Origin: Selaginella moellendorffii
Taxonomy: Eukaryota > Streptophyta > Lycopodiopsida > Selaginellales > Selaginellaceae
DNA: 64,000 bases
Direction of reading: 5' to 3'
Assembly: GCF_000143415.4 (NCBI RefSeq)
Contig: NW_003314271.1
Location: 2,857,729 to 2,921,728, forward strand
Positions 1 to 12,234 of the stretch are shown here, in pieces. The notes under the pieces were generated by a model. That model made no database searches. It was given only the letters and a program-made list of their open reading frames with translations, and was not told where the DNA came from. The translations under genes and the position numbers were made by a program. Numbering within the stretch: position 1 is the stretch's first letter; the number at the start of each line of letters is the position of its first letter.

Positions 1-671
1 CATTGCCTTGCATGGCTCTTCAAGCTTAAAAGTATTTGCAAATGTGATTGCAATTATTGAAAATTATTTATTAATTAGTCTTTTAAGATATTCTTCTTTT
101 ATTGCCATAGTATTGTTAGACTTTTATCATTCTCTACACAAAATACTTGATAAAATGTTTAACACATGTGCATTTATACCCAAAAGGCACTAAGGAATGA
201 AAATTTAAGTTGTTATTTAACAAAACTCATATTGTTATAAAATTATTAAAATTATTATAAATATAAAAATGTTGTTCTTGCGTCAATTTAGCACCATTCT
301 ATATTTAATAAGTTTAATAAGCATTGGAATTCCTAGTTTTCTGAATATACTTATAGTTAAACCACTGTTCAATTTGATGTAGCCAGTCTTACAACTTGAT
401 AATATCATTCTCCAAACTCTAGGACATTGAGTTTACCTTTTTGTGTCAAGAATGACAGCATAGAGTTAGCTAGTGTTGGTGGTACCAAAGCCTGAATAAG
501 TGGCAAAATATTTCCGTAGCAAAAGATGAGATCCATTACTCTAAGTGGGACAAGGAATTGAGAGAGGATTCCCCACCACTGGAATTCCATTAGGATGGAT
601 GGAAAATTAAAATCAACCAGCACAAGTGGCCCATCTCCATTCCCACCATTGCTATCTTCCCTGGAATGAAA

Positions 672-684
672 GGCTCTGATACTA
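672..684 (-). other. Primer-binding site (initiator tRNA-Met type)
   Basis: The minus strand reads TAGTATCAGAGCC directly after the LTR end. This differs at one base from TGGTATCAGAGCC, the primer-binding site shared by most plant Copia elements. Confidence 0.65.
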
Positions 685-980
685 TGTGAATCTAACTAAA
701 TATCAATTGATAAGGAAAGAGAGGTAAAGAGAAGGTGGAGTGTATGGAAAACCTAGCATCCTCCCTCCACCTTAGTGAGGCCTTTTATATCTGGTGGAAT
801 AAGTGCTTAGTATTGTTATATGTGAGTCAGACATCAAGCACCTCATATATCCCCCTGTGTGGTGGTAAGGAGGTCCTCTACCTCTGGCCTGTTGGCACCT
901 TTCTCATACTTCACGTCATGGTCCAGTACATGGAGCTGCTGGCTACTTCATCCCTAAGAACACCTGCATGCTTATCAACA
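685..980 (-). repeat. 5' LTR of the Copia-like remnant
   Basis: On the plus strand the block starts TGTGAA and ends ATCAACA, so read on the minus strand it starts TGTTGAT and ends TTCACA, the TG..CA ends expected of an LTR. A TATA-like GATATAAAAGG lies on the minus strand near 793-783, about 100 bp before the LTR end, which fits a U3-R-U5 layout. The outer boundary at 980 is the less certain one. Confidence 0.55.
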
Positions 981-2341
981 CATACTCTTTAGGAGGAAAC
1001 CCTGTGGTGAGGGATAACCTGCTCAAATTTTGGCAAGAGAGGTTCTAGGAATCCACCATGAGAATCAAGGTGATGGCGTCCTCGTTGCTATTTGATCCAG
1101 AGTACTAGATGGTGTCCTTTGGAGAGGCTTCTGTAATTTTGGACAAGCCACTCAAGCTCATGGCAACACCTTGGCTACCACCACTGACTGGCTCTATACG
1201 ACACTGGGGCCACATGCCATACAGGAAGAGAGTGCTGCTTGGCAAAGACAATGTAGCTTTTGCAATGGAGCAGCCTTTGGTATAATTTTTTATTTGTAAA
1301 TGGTGGCCGTTGATGGTAGGGTTCCATTTCTGGTCGTCCAATTCCAATGGTCAAAATTTGGCCGTCTGATTTCAACGGTCACATTTTCTTAGGTTTCGGA
1401 ACTGGGCTGTGCATGGAACAGCGTTTGAAATTGAGGGAATCAGATCGTTTCTTAAGTTTTTATCTTGGAGTTTTTCACACGACATCTCTGTGGAGGTTTT
1501 GCTTGACGAACACTGTGGATTGGATCGGCTGAGTTGAAGTTCATAGACTTCAGGTACTCAGTGCCTCTCTGGATCCATTTCGTAGTTTTCTAGAACTTAT
1601 GTTGATCACACAGCTTTGTTTTGATATAGTGAGGATGGAACGCTCTTGGCTGCCACACAGTGGCAAAAAATTTGTGTGGGGGCTTGATGGAGGCGATGTT
1701 CATGGCCGCAGCTCCATCTAGCGTCAAGCTGACAAAACAGTTTCTTTCGCTTACTGTTATTCCTTTCATTTGTAGCTTCCAGGCCATAACCAGAGCGAAG
1801 ACTGGAACGCACGGGGGCTTCACACACATCCTTTCTCAGCCTTTGGCATTAGCGGTGACACAAAGCTACTAGAATTGTAACTGTTGCTTCCTTCCATCGA
1901 TTTGCTTCTCACACAGGGTAGTAACTCATCTCGTGAACAGGAGGTGATAGTGTTACTTCTAGTCTTACCAAGCCTCTAAAAACTGTTTTTCTGAATCAGC
2001 AAAGTTTAAATGCTACAAACACTCAGTATATGATCATCCTTCCTAGCTTGCAATTACACCATCAATCAGTGTAGAAAGTTGTGTATGTAGAAAGTTGTGT
2101 ATGACCAGACAAACCTCTGGAACCCAACCTCTGTTTTGTAGGATATCTCCACTCACTTCTTGCCTTGATGACGTTAGAGCCACTGTCTCTCCAGCCGATG
2201 AAAATCTGCCACCGAAGTTCTATCAGTCCCGACGGGGATCATCACGTAGTGTTAAGCCACCGGCTTCAAGCTTTGATCCAAGTACCTAGCCATGCCTGAT
2301 CCCACTGCACATCCTGATGCATTTGCATCGAAAGCTGGAAC
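981..2341. other. Unassigned intergenic DNA
   Basis: Only short overlapping frames on both strands, none with recognisable domains or convincing splice continuity. A perfect tandem pair of a 16-bp unit (GTAGAAAGTTGTGTAT) lies at 2071-2102. The 3' flank of the membrane-protein gene that ends at 2342 lies here. Confidence 0.5.
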
Positions 2342-4361
2342 TCAGTGAGGCAGGAGCCCTCTCTTCCTCCACCTCCTCCTGATCACCGAGAGGAAGTAGA
2401 GGAAGAAGAGAAAGAGCAACGCAACCAGCAGCCCGGCAAGGATTGGAAGAAGCAGCGGGGTTGCCGCCACAGCCGTCGCTTGCAAGTTGAGATCACTGGA
2501 GGAAGCCAGTTGAAGATCCACATTGCCGCTGCTGCCGCCAACTTCGACTCCCAACAGCGAGTTCAGGAAGGCATCACTGCTGCTAATGCCTTCTCCTTCA
2601 AATAACTCGATGAAATCACTGGCACTGCCGCTGCCGCTGCCCACCCCGACGTCATACACTAAACTCTGAGAGCTCGATATTGAAGTCCCTTCAGCTTCTT
2701 GAAACGTTTCGGTGTTAATCCTCTTGGCCTTCCCACCATCCTCGCCCAAGCTTCGAGGGAACCACCGCCACATAAAAGGTGGTGGCGATGCTGGTGGTGG
2801 TGAAGCATTGCTGCTAGCCTCCTTAGTGTCACCAGTGCCGCCAGCCAGTAACGTCTGAGATGGAAATCCTGTGGCTGCATGGGACTTTAGCACCTGTTCA
2901 ATGTCCATCTTAGTACGAATATATCTGGTTCCTGTCAGCAGAGGCATACCTTGTAGGATGACTCGTCGGCCATTGCTGCTGCAAGTTCTTCACTATTCTT
3001 GTATGGAAGCCTCCTGTGCATTCCCACACCATCACCTCGCAAGCTCCGCCAAAAGACTGAAGCTGGTGTCGATGAAACATCAGCTTGCCTCAACAACTTT
3101 CGAGATCCTGCTGCTGCATGAGACTTTAGCACCTGTTCAGTGTAGATCTTAGTACGACTACATATCTGATTCCTGTCAACAGAGACATACCTTGTAGGAT
3201 GACTCCTCGGCCATTGCCGCCACAAGTTCTTGCCCTTCACTATTCTTGTCTGGAGGCCTCCTGTGCTTTCTCACGCTGCTGGTGCCATCGCCTCTCAACC
3301 TCTGCCAAAAGACTGAAGCTTGTTCTTCTCCATCTTGTTGTGTGCGCAGTGGAGCTATGAAGCGGAACAGAGAAGGTCCATTCTCGTTGGAGACGAAGAT
3401 AGGAGGACCTGGCGCTGCTTCCAGAAGCATCCGTCGGGAACTGATAACTGAGAATCGATGCCACCCCAGGAAGTTTTTGAGTTCTTCCCATAATTCCTGG
3501 GACGTCACCTCGTCCTCCTCCAAGCCCACGTTCAAAAGCCTACTCCACATTTCTTCTTTTATCGACTGAAGAGTGGTCGGTAGCTTCCAAGTCCACTCTC
3601 CAACTAGCTTCTTGAGTTCCTCCACCTCCAGATGCATTTCGGCTCTGGACGGTAGCTGCACCGACGGGAATGTCCAGGTCCGAATGTAGCTCTCGATATC
3701 CTCCCAGCTCAGGTTGTCGTCGTCGTCGTCGTCGATTGCAAGCGTCTTGCCACCGAGAGAAATATACCGAACTGAATCCACAGTGCCAACCATGACCGCC
3801 TCTAGCTGCAAGAGCAGGTTGGTGCGGTTCCAGGCAAACCATCTAAGCTCTCGAGTTACCTCTTGCGAATCATGGTTGTCATCCTCGAGTACAGGTAATG
3901 GTGGTGGATCATACTCGGGAACACTTGATGCTGCTCCGGCGATAACTGCCTCGAGGAGCGAGGGTGGTGCTGGCGAGGACGAATCCTCCAGCTCGATTGG
4001 AGCAACCGGCTGCAAGAGAAGATTAGCTACATCTGGAGTTACCTCTTGCAAGTCATGCTCGTCATCCTCCTCGAGTACAGGTGCATCATACTCGGGAACA
4101 CTTGATGCTGGGTCACTGCTGGCGATCACTGCCTCGAGCTGCGAGGACAGTGCTGGGAAATCCTCCGCTTTCTTGTCCGCTGTTGCGGCAGGAGTCTGCA
4201 CGCGAAAAATGTCAAGGAACAAGAAAAAATGACAGAAACGAGCGAGCTGTACACACCTCAAGGAGGAGGATCTTCAATCCTGTTGCCTGTGTGCTTGCTT
4301 GTGTGCTTGCCTGTGCTGGAGCGCGTCGCAACCAGGAGAGCGCCAATGCTAGAGCTTCCAT
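2342..4361 (-). CDS. Unrecognised repeat-containing single-span membrane protein
   Basis: Four exons join in frame: 4361-4257, 4195-3191, 3132-2950 and 2893-2342, giving about 614 residues. All three introns (61, 58 and 56 bp) are GT..AG and the last two carry TACTAAG. I do not recognise the family. The N-terminal third has two acidic modules built on LEAVIA..SSVPEYD..EEDD..EVT and a run of seven Asp. The middle has Trp-rich helical sequence (EELKKLVGEWTWKL). The C-terminus has one strong hydrophobic segment of about 24 residues followed by a basic RRRWRKR tail, suggesting a tail-anchored or type I topology. Exon 3 is a duplicate of the end of exon 2 (see findings). The start is the first ATG of exon 1. 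Frame continuity supports a real gene; its function is unknown. Confidence 0.65.
2894..3190 (-). repeat. Tandemly duplicated exon plus intron inside the gene
   Basis: The end of exon 2 with its intron (3190-3133) is repeated as the end of exon 3 with its intron (2949-2894). The encoded ends match (ASVFW.RLRGDG..., then ESSYK), the next exon starts VLKSHAA in both cases, and the two introns match at most positions, both beginning GTATG and ending TGAACAG. All junctions are phase 0, so the duplication keeps the frame. Confidence 0.8.
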
Positions 4362-4559
4362 CGCCGCCAATATAATAGGGCAGGGTTACTATGTAAAGTA
4401 TCGATTTAGAAGATATCGAAGGAATATATGTAAAGAGATTTGCTCTCAACGATTCTGGAGATCGTGAAAGATCTCGAGAGCTGTAAATAGTAGACTCGCC
4501 CTGGACCGAAAATGCGAGGGAATATGTTGTCCTGATCGAGAAGAACAAAAATCAAGACA

Positions 4560-5115
4560 AGAAAAAAAGGAGAAGAAAAGGAAACTTTGTCTGTGCGACA
4601 CAGAGACGTAAGACGATCTTGATGCTCGGGCCCTGGCAGTGGAGATCACCCAGGAGATCACGTCCTTTGCTGGCATTCTCTCGAATCTGGGCCTCACCTC
4701 CTCGATCGAGCCCGCAGCACTATCGTCCAGGTCCCAGGATCGCGTTCCAGGACACGCTGATGCATCGCATCAAACAGCCGCTAGGATCGGATCATCTCGT
4801 TCCAAGAGACGAGATGATCTCATCATGGATTTCCTCCGCGTCTCGCAAATGCCCGGCCTGGGTGCACGCTGTCATGGCCAGATTCCAGGCGACCTCGTTG
4901 CGCTGCGGCATGAGATCAAAGACGCGCTTCTCTTCATCGAATCTCCCAGATTGCAAAAACCCTGACAAGATCATCGTCAAAGAAACCACGCTATTCCTGG
5001 GCATTTTCTCAAAACGCGTTCTGGGCATACTCTGGATGCCCTGATTTGGCAAATGCGTGATAAGCATATTTCACACCACGACGTCGCGGATGGGCATCCT
5101 ATCAAACCAAACAGT
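4560..5115 (-). pseudogene. Pentatricopeptide repeat (PPR) pseudogene fragment
   Basis: The minus strand encodes broken PLS-type PPR motifs. Recognisable pieces are FDRMPIRDVVV-stop-NMLIT (the usual Trp codon TGG is TGA), RFEKMPRNSVVSLTMIL, RVFDLMPQRNEVAWNLAM, then after a stop LFDAM..SVSWNAILG needing a frame change, and RFERMPAKDVISWVIS. There is no start, no complete array and no C-terminal E or DYW domain. It lies just upstream of the membrane-protein gene. It is a relic of the large land-plant PPR family whose members edit or process organellar RNA. Confidence 0.75.
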
Positions 5116-5347
5116 TTAGATCTACTCTGGAAAATCAAAGCCGATGGAGGCTCTGGAATGAGGCTATGATCTTTTCCTGGCTATTATTTTGGTGTTAAAA
5201 TCCTTCTATCTCGCGGCTCAAGAACTCGCGAGCGCTATTGTGGAACTCGATCCTACTGCATCAAGCGTAAGCATGCCAGTAATATCTATCTATTGCTCAA
5301 TCAATTCTGTACAAAGAAGCTTCGAAACAGAGAATGTTGGAAGGTTT

Positions 5348-8300
5348 CTAAGCCTTGACATTGTCACTCACCTCCCCTGCCTTGTCCTCGGCACCAGCAC
5401 TAGTTGCCGTGTCCTCCTCTTCGCAAGGCTTGGACAGCGTCGCTTCCTCTTCCGCTGGTTTCTCCTCGCGCGCTCGATCACCACTTGGCTCGGGAGATGC
5501 CTGGTTCTTTGGTAGCTGCCAGGGAACGAACAATTCAATCTCTCTTTCGAGCCGGGAGAGGAAAAAAAACGAAAAACCAAGAAAGATATACCTTGCTCCA
5601 GCTGATCCGCGAGAAAAGGCCCGGCTTGCGCGCTGGCTCCTCCTGAGAGTCTGTCGATTTCCCAGACTCTACAGGGCTGCTGGGCTTTGGCTTTGGTGTA
5701 GCAGCCTCGGTGCTCCTGTAAGGAAGACAACTAAATTCACGTACTAAATGTTGGTGTTTACCTTGGTGAGGAAAGAGGCCAGGACCATTTAGAGGGCTCC
5801 TCCTCCTTCTGGCGTCGGAGGTTTCCGGTCTGTCCGGCCTCGTACTGTAGAGTTGCTTCCAGCATTGTCTCGGCCATCACTGCTCTCTTTTCGAGAGCCG
5901 CAAACTTGTCCATCAGCTGCTCATATTTTTCCTGTGAATTTAAAGATTCAGTAAAACTGGACGACTTGCTAGTAATCTGGTGTTACCTGCATTACTGTGG
6001 CAGCATGCCGTTGTGCCGCAGCATCTTGCTCGGCAAAACACCGCGCGTCTTCAGTAAGTTTCTGCTCTTGTTCAATTCTCAGCATAACCTGCAAAGACAT
6101 TACGGAGTTTCAATTTCTCTTCCAGTTTCTAAGATGACTGACCTGCACCATGGCCTTTTCTTGCTCCTGCTTGTCAGATAGCATCTGTTTAACAGTAGAA
6201 AGTTCAGCTTCTAGGCTTTCCACCTATACACGAGCTGAAGTGAGAGAGAGAAAAAATGAAAACTTGGATCTCTCGAACCTTTGCAGACAATTCTCGCCTG
6301 TTATCGTCTTTGACGATTTCCATCAAAGCCACGTCTAATTCCTCTGCCCTGTAAAACCACTTTGTACACACTTGGAAAAACCTAGGCAGGCACTCACCTG
6401 GCCGTTGCTCTTTTCTTTTCCTCGAGCGCGAGACACAGCTCATTTTTCAGCCAGGCCACCTAAACACCATAAACAGTTAGTAAGAAAAAAGGTAGGAAAA
6501 GAAATCCAGCGTACCTGCTCTTCCAAGTCAGCAGGATCCTTCTCGTCAATTTCTTCGTCTTCCTCGTCTATTTCTTCAATATCACCTGACTCAGCAATGA
6601 TTTCCGCCGTGGTGATTTCCTTGGTAGACGTGTTCAGTGAGCTCAATTTCCTTGAGAGCTTTTTGACAAGAGCGCCTTGGGAACTCCTCCATAAACGAAG
6701 CTCGGCTGCTCGTTCATCAAGAGTTGCTAAAACGATTGGCCGGTATTTGGTCCGAAGCGCCTCCAGCCGTTCGATTTTTTGAAAACCCATGCAAGCGGTC
6801 AAGACAAGCTGACTGCTATCAAATGTTGCACCGGTCACTGTTTGCATCACCGAGATACAATCGCCAGCGTCACGTGAGGCCAGAAGAGCAGGAGCTGAGA
6901 CAGGTTAAGAGATTAATAACGTTGATATTGCATACAGAAAGCAACTTCTAACCATGAAGCTCCAAAAGAGCAAGAGCAGTGCGAAAAAGCATAGTTCGGT
7001 TGCCTTCAAAAAGCAAGACATCCCATACTCTCAAAACTGCACAAGTTAATTTTCATCAGCGGAAAGTGGAAATGCATTTAAATTGTACTGACCACTTTCC
7101 CAAGGTAGGACGTTCACAAATATAGATAGGAACCAGGGTCCACTCATCCACGATATTTGAACACCAAGGGATTCAAAATGCGAAACTGTAAAAGTGCCAC
7201 TTGGCTCAATACCCGAAGAGAATAAAGCTCAAACAAGTACTTAGCCTCGGAAACTGTTCTCGAGCAAGCTCTTCAAAGACAAGTTGGTCCACCTGCAAAA
7301 TTCTGTTATACGGTGCACCACGATTTCTGTCATAAAAACCTGTGCTTCTAAAAGCTTTTCGGAGTAGTAGCCTTGGAAGTACTCGTCTATGATACCGGTC
7401 AATGTCCTGGTACACATGCATAACAACTCGACTTCTAAATCGAAATTGAAAGAGCTGAACATACCAGAACGCATTTTCCTCCGGCATCAGCAAAAGAAGC
7501 AACCCAGCAAAAAAATTCATGGCCTGCAAGTATTCAAGACGATCTTTTAACACTTAAGACTACTAATCTTCAACCAACCTGACAGTATCCAACGTCAGGA
7601 TTATGTCGTGCGTATGCAGTCAAAAGCCTGCGCAATGCGTTCCGACCATCTTCATCTAGAGCTGGATGACCAGGAAAAGTTCGCGGTAAGTCCTACACCA
7701 GAAAACATCGAACTGAATTTACATTATACTATCATGGTATAGTACCTTTTCAATTTGGTTCACATATTTTTCTTGTGCTGGAACAGAGGGAGGTTCGTCA
7801 TGGTGTGTATAACCATTAGCATTCCCATTTCCATTGCTTGATGGCTTTTCCAACAAACGTTCATAGTGTCCTTCAACTCTCCTTGTCTTGGTGCGAACAA
7901 ACACTTGCCAAAGCTGCCCGAAAGCAAAACGAAACTGAGAACGTACGAAAGCAAGAAACAGAGTTACCTCCCCTCGCAGAGCCATAGGAACGCCGCCTCG
8001 AACAAGGAACTGCAGCTCTTCTCTCCATGGACTTTCTTTTCCATGAATGGCCGATTCGCTGTCTGACTGGTCACTGGAAACTAAAGAATCAGCAACAGCA
8101 TCCGACTTGTCCACGTCGTAAAACTCATCGTCCGAGTCATCAATATCAGATGCTCCGCTATCTGTTTTCCGGGTCTTCAAAACGTCCCCATTTTCTAGTG
8201 GTTTGGTTGCATGCTGCTGCCTGCCGGCATTAGTCGCAATTCCTTGTTCCACAATGTTGAGAGACGGCCTTAATTCACCCCACCTCTGGACAACTCTATT

Positions 8301-8692
8301 TTCACCGTCAGGCTTCGCATTAACTTCACTGTCTGATGAAGCGTCCTTTTCAGCTCCTTTGGTGGCTGAAAAATCCGCAGCATCACCGTAAGTTCTCAGG
8401 AAATGCTCCCAGCGCTCAGATCTTTCGGCTTCTTCTTCCTACACAACTCGCTAGGATAAGTACTTTGAAAGAGTAAACTAGAAAAACGCGTTAAAACTAC
8501 AAAGCACCTTGTAAATCGATGTGAACTCCCGATACCTTTGCAAATGCTGTGGCCTCAAGATGAATCCATACATATCCCTGGATCAAGAAGAGTTCATGAG
8601 AAAAAATCGATATCTACCTGCATTGCCACATACCTGCTCAGTTCCAAGGGCGCGGATCCCTTCTTTCGCGCCCTGCTCATCGCCTTCCTCAT
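5348..8692 (-). CDS. TBC-domain Rab GTPase-activating protein with C-terminal coiled coil
   Basis: Eighteen exons with short introns join without a frame break into about 797 residues. The N-terminus ([18 protein letters not shown]) matches the conserved start of plant Gyp1-like TBC proteins. The TBC domain begins near residue 190 ([16 protein letters not shown]) and keeps both catalytic fingers: Arg in IEKDLPRT (about residue 260) and Gln in GYCQ (about residue 294). After the domain come an acidic stretch and a long coiled coil ([15 protein letters not shown] onward), then a low-complexity tail. The family speeds GTP hydrolysis on Rab GTPases and so limits membrane trafficking; the Rab partner cannot be told from sequence. 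An in-frame stop precedes the chosen ATG. It lies downstream of HIS7 on the same strand. Confidence 0.9.
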
Positions 8693-9090
8693 TGCAGCCT
8701 CCTCCTATAGCTGCATTTCCCCGGAATTCCTCTCCGCAAGCGCCGGAAGAGCGAATTCCCGCGGAAGAACACGAAATTTCCCAGATCCGCTACTCTGCCA
8801 TCGCTAGCGGGCACACCATGGCCGGCGCAGCTGCAATGCGGGGATGGATTCACCTGGAGCGAGCTCTAGAAGGACGAATCCGGGCTCCAAGACGCCGGCG
8901 ATGGTGATGGATAGAACCCTAGCCCTTGCCAAGCCCGTGTGATGAATGGCGCTGGCTCTAGGTAGAAGGCAAAATACTCGCAATGGTCTAGTGTAAATGG
9001 GCGTGTCCTCAAAACGAGGGCTTGTAGGTAAACAAAGCAAAGCCTACTTTTAAGATAGTGGCTAGCTAGCAAAAAATGCGGCGACACACT
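8693..9090. promoter_or_regulatory. Intergenic region between HIS7 and the TBC gene
   Basis: About 400 bp holding the 3' flank of HIS7 and the promoter and 5' leader of the TBC gene. A telo-box-like AACCCTAG occurs near 8915. Short open frames here look like chance. Confidence 0.5.
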
Positions 9091-11773
9091 TTAAAACCGC
9101 GTTTCGATTCCTGCCCGTGACATATGCTCTTTCACCAAAGCTATTGGAACCTGGAACAAACACCTCGTTGGAGACAAAGCTTTACAAAGTAAAGACTTAC
9201 TTCCTTTCTGTGAAAGATCCCTGCGGCCAAAGCCGCCGACGCTGGCGTCTCGGAGAAAACATCTGAGAAGTGATCCACAGTCCCGGCACCGCTGCTTGCA
9301 ATCACCGGAATTTTCACGGCCTCGGAGATTAACTTCACGAGCTCCAAGTCGAATCCTTCACCTCGGCCTGTTTAAGCTTAAGTTGGGTATGAACATCCGT
9401 TCAAAGAATAAGAATTCTCTCGGTACTTACCGTCGCAGTCGATGCAATTAAGAAGGATCTCTCCGGCGCCGAGTTCCTCCACCGCTTTTGCTAGCTCGAA
9501 AGCTCCGATCGGCCTGCCTTCCCTGCCACCATTAACCTGTGAAAACCAGCTTTGTAAGTACGAAAGATACGAAGAGATGGAAGACTAATAAAAAGGCGTA
9601 CCGTGCACTGGTACCAAGCGAATTGCTCGCCGTTAGGCCCTGGACAAGCCACTTTGACAGTCTTGTAAGGTACTTCGCTCGGACTTTTAACAAAAACCTT
9701 GCGTGGATCTATGCTGACCACCACTGCCTGCGCAACAGTATGAAAGATTCGTCCGACCGTCACGCTGAGAAATTTTAATACCTGGTTGCCGTAAACATAT
9801 GAAATTTGCTCCAGGCTTGTGTTTCCGGTCTTTTGCTGGGATATGAAATGGTGTTAGCAGATAAATGAGGAGATTTATGGAAGAAAATCACCCCAGATTT
9901 TATGTACTCCTCAGCGGCGTAAACGGCATCGCTCCCGATGGATATTTTATCCGCGCCGGATCTAAAGTATTCCGCTGCAACCTCTAGACTGGAATAATAT
10001 CTGAAAAACCACAATCCAATGATTCTGTGAAGTTTTAGAAGCACTGAAATTTTACCTTCCATCCTTGTCGGTAAAATCCTTGATTCCTCCCCCAACTGTT
10101 AGAGGAACAAAAACCTTCTCAGACGCTTTTCGTAAAACCTGGTCCAATGACATAAAAGTTTGTTGTCAATTTGCTGTTTCGTATTTTACCTCCAACATTG
10201 GTAAGTCCCCCAGAGGAGAATTTCTGAAGCCGGTTATGTTCAAAAATGTTACCTGAAAGATGAATGAAAAAGTATAATTCATCGCAGGCAGCTTACTTCA
10301 TCGGCCCCATCCATATAATAAGAGCTGGCCAAATCTACGGGTTTTCCCAAATTGCGCACCTAAACCCAGCGTTGATATCCCGTTTTCAACAAAACAAACT
10401 TTCAAACACGAACACTACCTCTCGTGTTTCAGTGTGTTCTCTCACATCGTATTGATCACCCTTCGTGACCACAAGATCACCTCTATCATTCGTTCGAACG
10501 TCAAGGCAAGCAATCACCTGTTAAGTGAAGAATGATTAGAATGATATCCTAATGGCTTGTCTACCATACCCGTTTGGCCAATTGCACCGCTGTCTTTCCT
10601 GGCTCTGCTTCTTCTGCTTGTTTCGCGACTCTCTAAAACAAACTCTGATGTAAGAGCTGCTTAAAAGTAAGAAAACTTGTTATAAGTCACCTCTGCTGCT
10701 TCAGACTGACCTCCTCCAAGAAATCTTCGAATAATGTTAAGCCCGGTTACTGCAAAAGAGACATTCGCAAATCTGAAAGTCAAAATGCCCACTCATCGCC
10801 TTAGAGACGAGGGCGCTCGGCGTTACACGAAACCCGTGCTCGAAAGAATGTAGCTAACCTCCACTCTTCTCGGGATGGAACTGAGTGCCATGCACATTTC
10901 CTTTTCTTACTGCAGCAATAAAGTCTGTTCCATACGTGCTCGTAGCGAGAACCCAGTCTTTGTTCTCGGGAGTCTGTAAGAAAAAAGAGTTCCAGAAAGA
11001 ATAGAAGGAAACATAGCTAAAAGTATAGAATAGAGTGCAAAGAATACCTCGACTGCTCGGTACGAATGCACAAAGTAGACATGGCGACCTTTGACGCCAT
11101 CCAGTATCGACGCATCTTGCTTTAAGTGAAGAGCATTCCACCCGATGTGTGGAACTTTGAGGCCCGAGGATTCGTCGAAGCGTTTAATGCCACCGGGTAT
11201 GATACCAAGCCCCTCCACTGTCATGCATCGTGTTTAAGACTGAAAGCATGACTTTTGAAAGACTCACCGTAGCCAGTTTCTTCTCCATACTCAAACAAGA
11301 GCTGCAAGCCCAAGCAGATGCCAAGGAAAGGACGATCTTCCTGGACATACTCGCGTAGAGCTTCGATTAGACTGCAAGATTTTAAAGAGATAAGTCTCTA
11401 GATTTCAGGAAAAACACGAAACATACCCTCTGTTTTTGAGAGAATCCACTGCAGCCCAGAAGGATCCGACTCCTGGAAAGATCAAACGCGTAGCTTTCTC
11501 GATGTCCTTGGGCCCAGTCACCTAAATTCGCAGAGAAAATAAGGAAATGCTGGCCGTGAAGGAAAAGTCCTTACGTCTTTGATGTGAAATCCCATAAGCT
11601 GGATCGCATTCCGGACGCTTCTAACATTCCCGGCCCCATAATCCAGCAAAGTAACCTCTAGCAGAGCGTTTGCGTGAGCTAAAACATTGCGAGCTTGACG
11701 ATGGATGAGGCTTACCGGGACGATTTTGGCCGATTGGCGTAGCTCCAATGGCGCAACGCGCGCCTAGCGCCAT
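9091..11773 (-). CDS. HIS7: Imidazole glycerol phosphate synthase, fused HisH-HisF (histidine biosynthesis)
   Basis: This is the bifunctional enzyme of the fifth step of histidine synthesis. The N-terminal glutaminase releases ammonia from glutamine, and the C-terminal cyclase combines it with PRFAR to give imidazole glycerol phosphate and AICAR. The glutaminase half shows [11 protein letters not shown], the nucleophile Cys in [11 protein letters not shown], and the His-Glu pair in [10 protein letters not shown]. The cyclase half shows RVIACLDV with its catalytic Asp, [21 protein letters not shown] and IASSGAG, the phosphate-binding barrel loops. Many short introns are spliced; the last exon reads [16 protein letters not shown] then stop. 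The first exon ([15 protein letters not shown]) is a short, weak candidate for a plastid transit peptide, the usual location of the enzyme in plants. Confidence 0.95.
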
Positions 11774-12234
11774 GCTCTGAGACTTAGGGTTCTTCTTTCC
11801 CAAGGGTTTATGAGGTTTGTTTAATGAAACACGCATTTTAATTTATTTTACTAATAAATTTTCCAAACTGTGCCCTAAGCATGTATTCTACCAATTAAAT
11901 TAATTTTGCTCTAATAGCGATTTAATGCATAAACGCTCGAGATCTATTGGAGGGATTTTTGCATAAAAAGTTGAATCTCTCAGTCTTATTGCACCACTCG
12001 TATCATAATCTATATGAAAACAATTGATTCCACACGCTAAAATCCGTGATTTTTTTCATTCGCAACCAAGAATTAAAATATCTTTAAAACTAGAAACACC
12101 AATTTGCAACCTCAAAGCTTCTGCAAAGCCCAAAATCTTCAGGAGGCACCCTAGCCTTCCAAAGATTATAGATAATTGTTATTTTTATTTGAAAACATTT
12201 TTATTGATAGAGGGAGCTAGCTATCAAGCTCCAT
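11774..12234. other. AT-rich intergenic region
   Basis: Promoter side of HIS7 (TTAGGGTTC near 11785) and the 3' flank of the Cys-rich gene. AT-rich with no supported gene. Confidence 0.5.

Larger units (their letters stand above)
1..980 (-). mobile_element. Decayed Copia-type LTR retrotransposon, 5' end (minus strand)
   Basis: Reading the minus strand, a 296-bp LTR-like block (980 to 685) is followed at once by a primer-binding site resembling the 3' end of initiator tRNA-Met, and then by about 670 bp of internal sequence running off the window. The internal part has only short broken reading frames (for example 72 codons at 623-405), so any gag is decayed. The TATA box inside the LTR and the order LTR-PBS-internal fit the family. 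The second LTR is not in the window, so LTR identity and age cannot be judged. Confidence 0.6.

Noticed and set aside
1590-1872. Overlapping frames of 70-79 codons on both strands
   Set aside because: They compete with each other, lack domains and have no splice continuity with neighbours.
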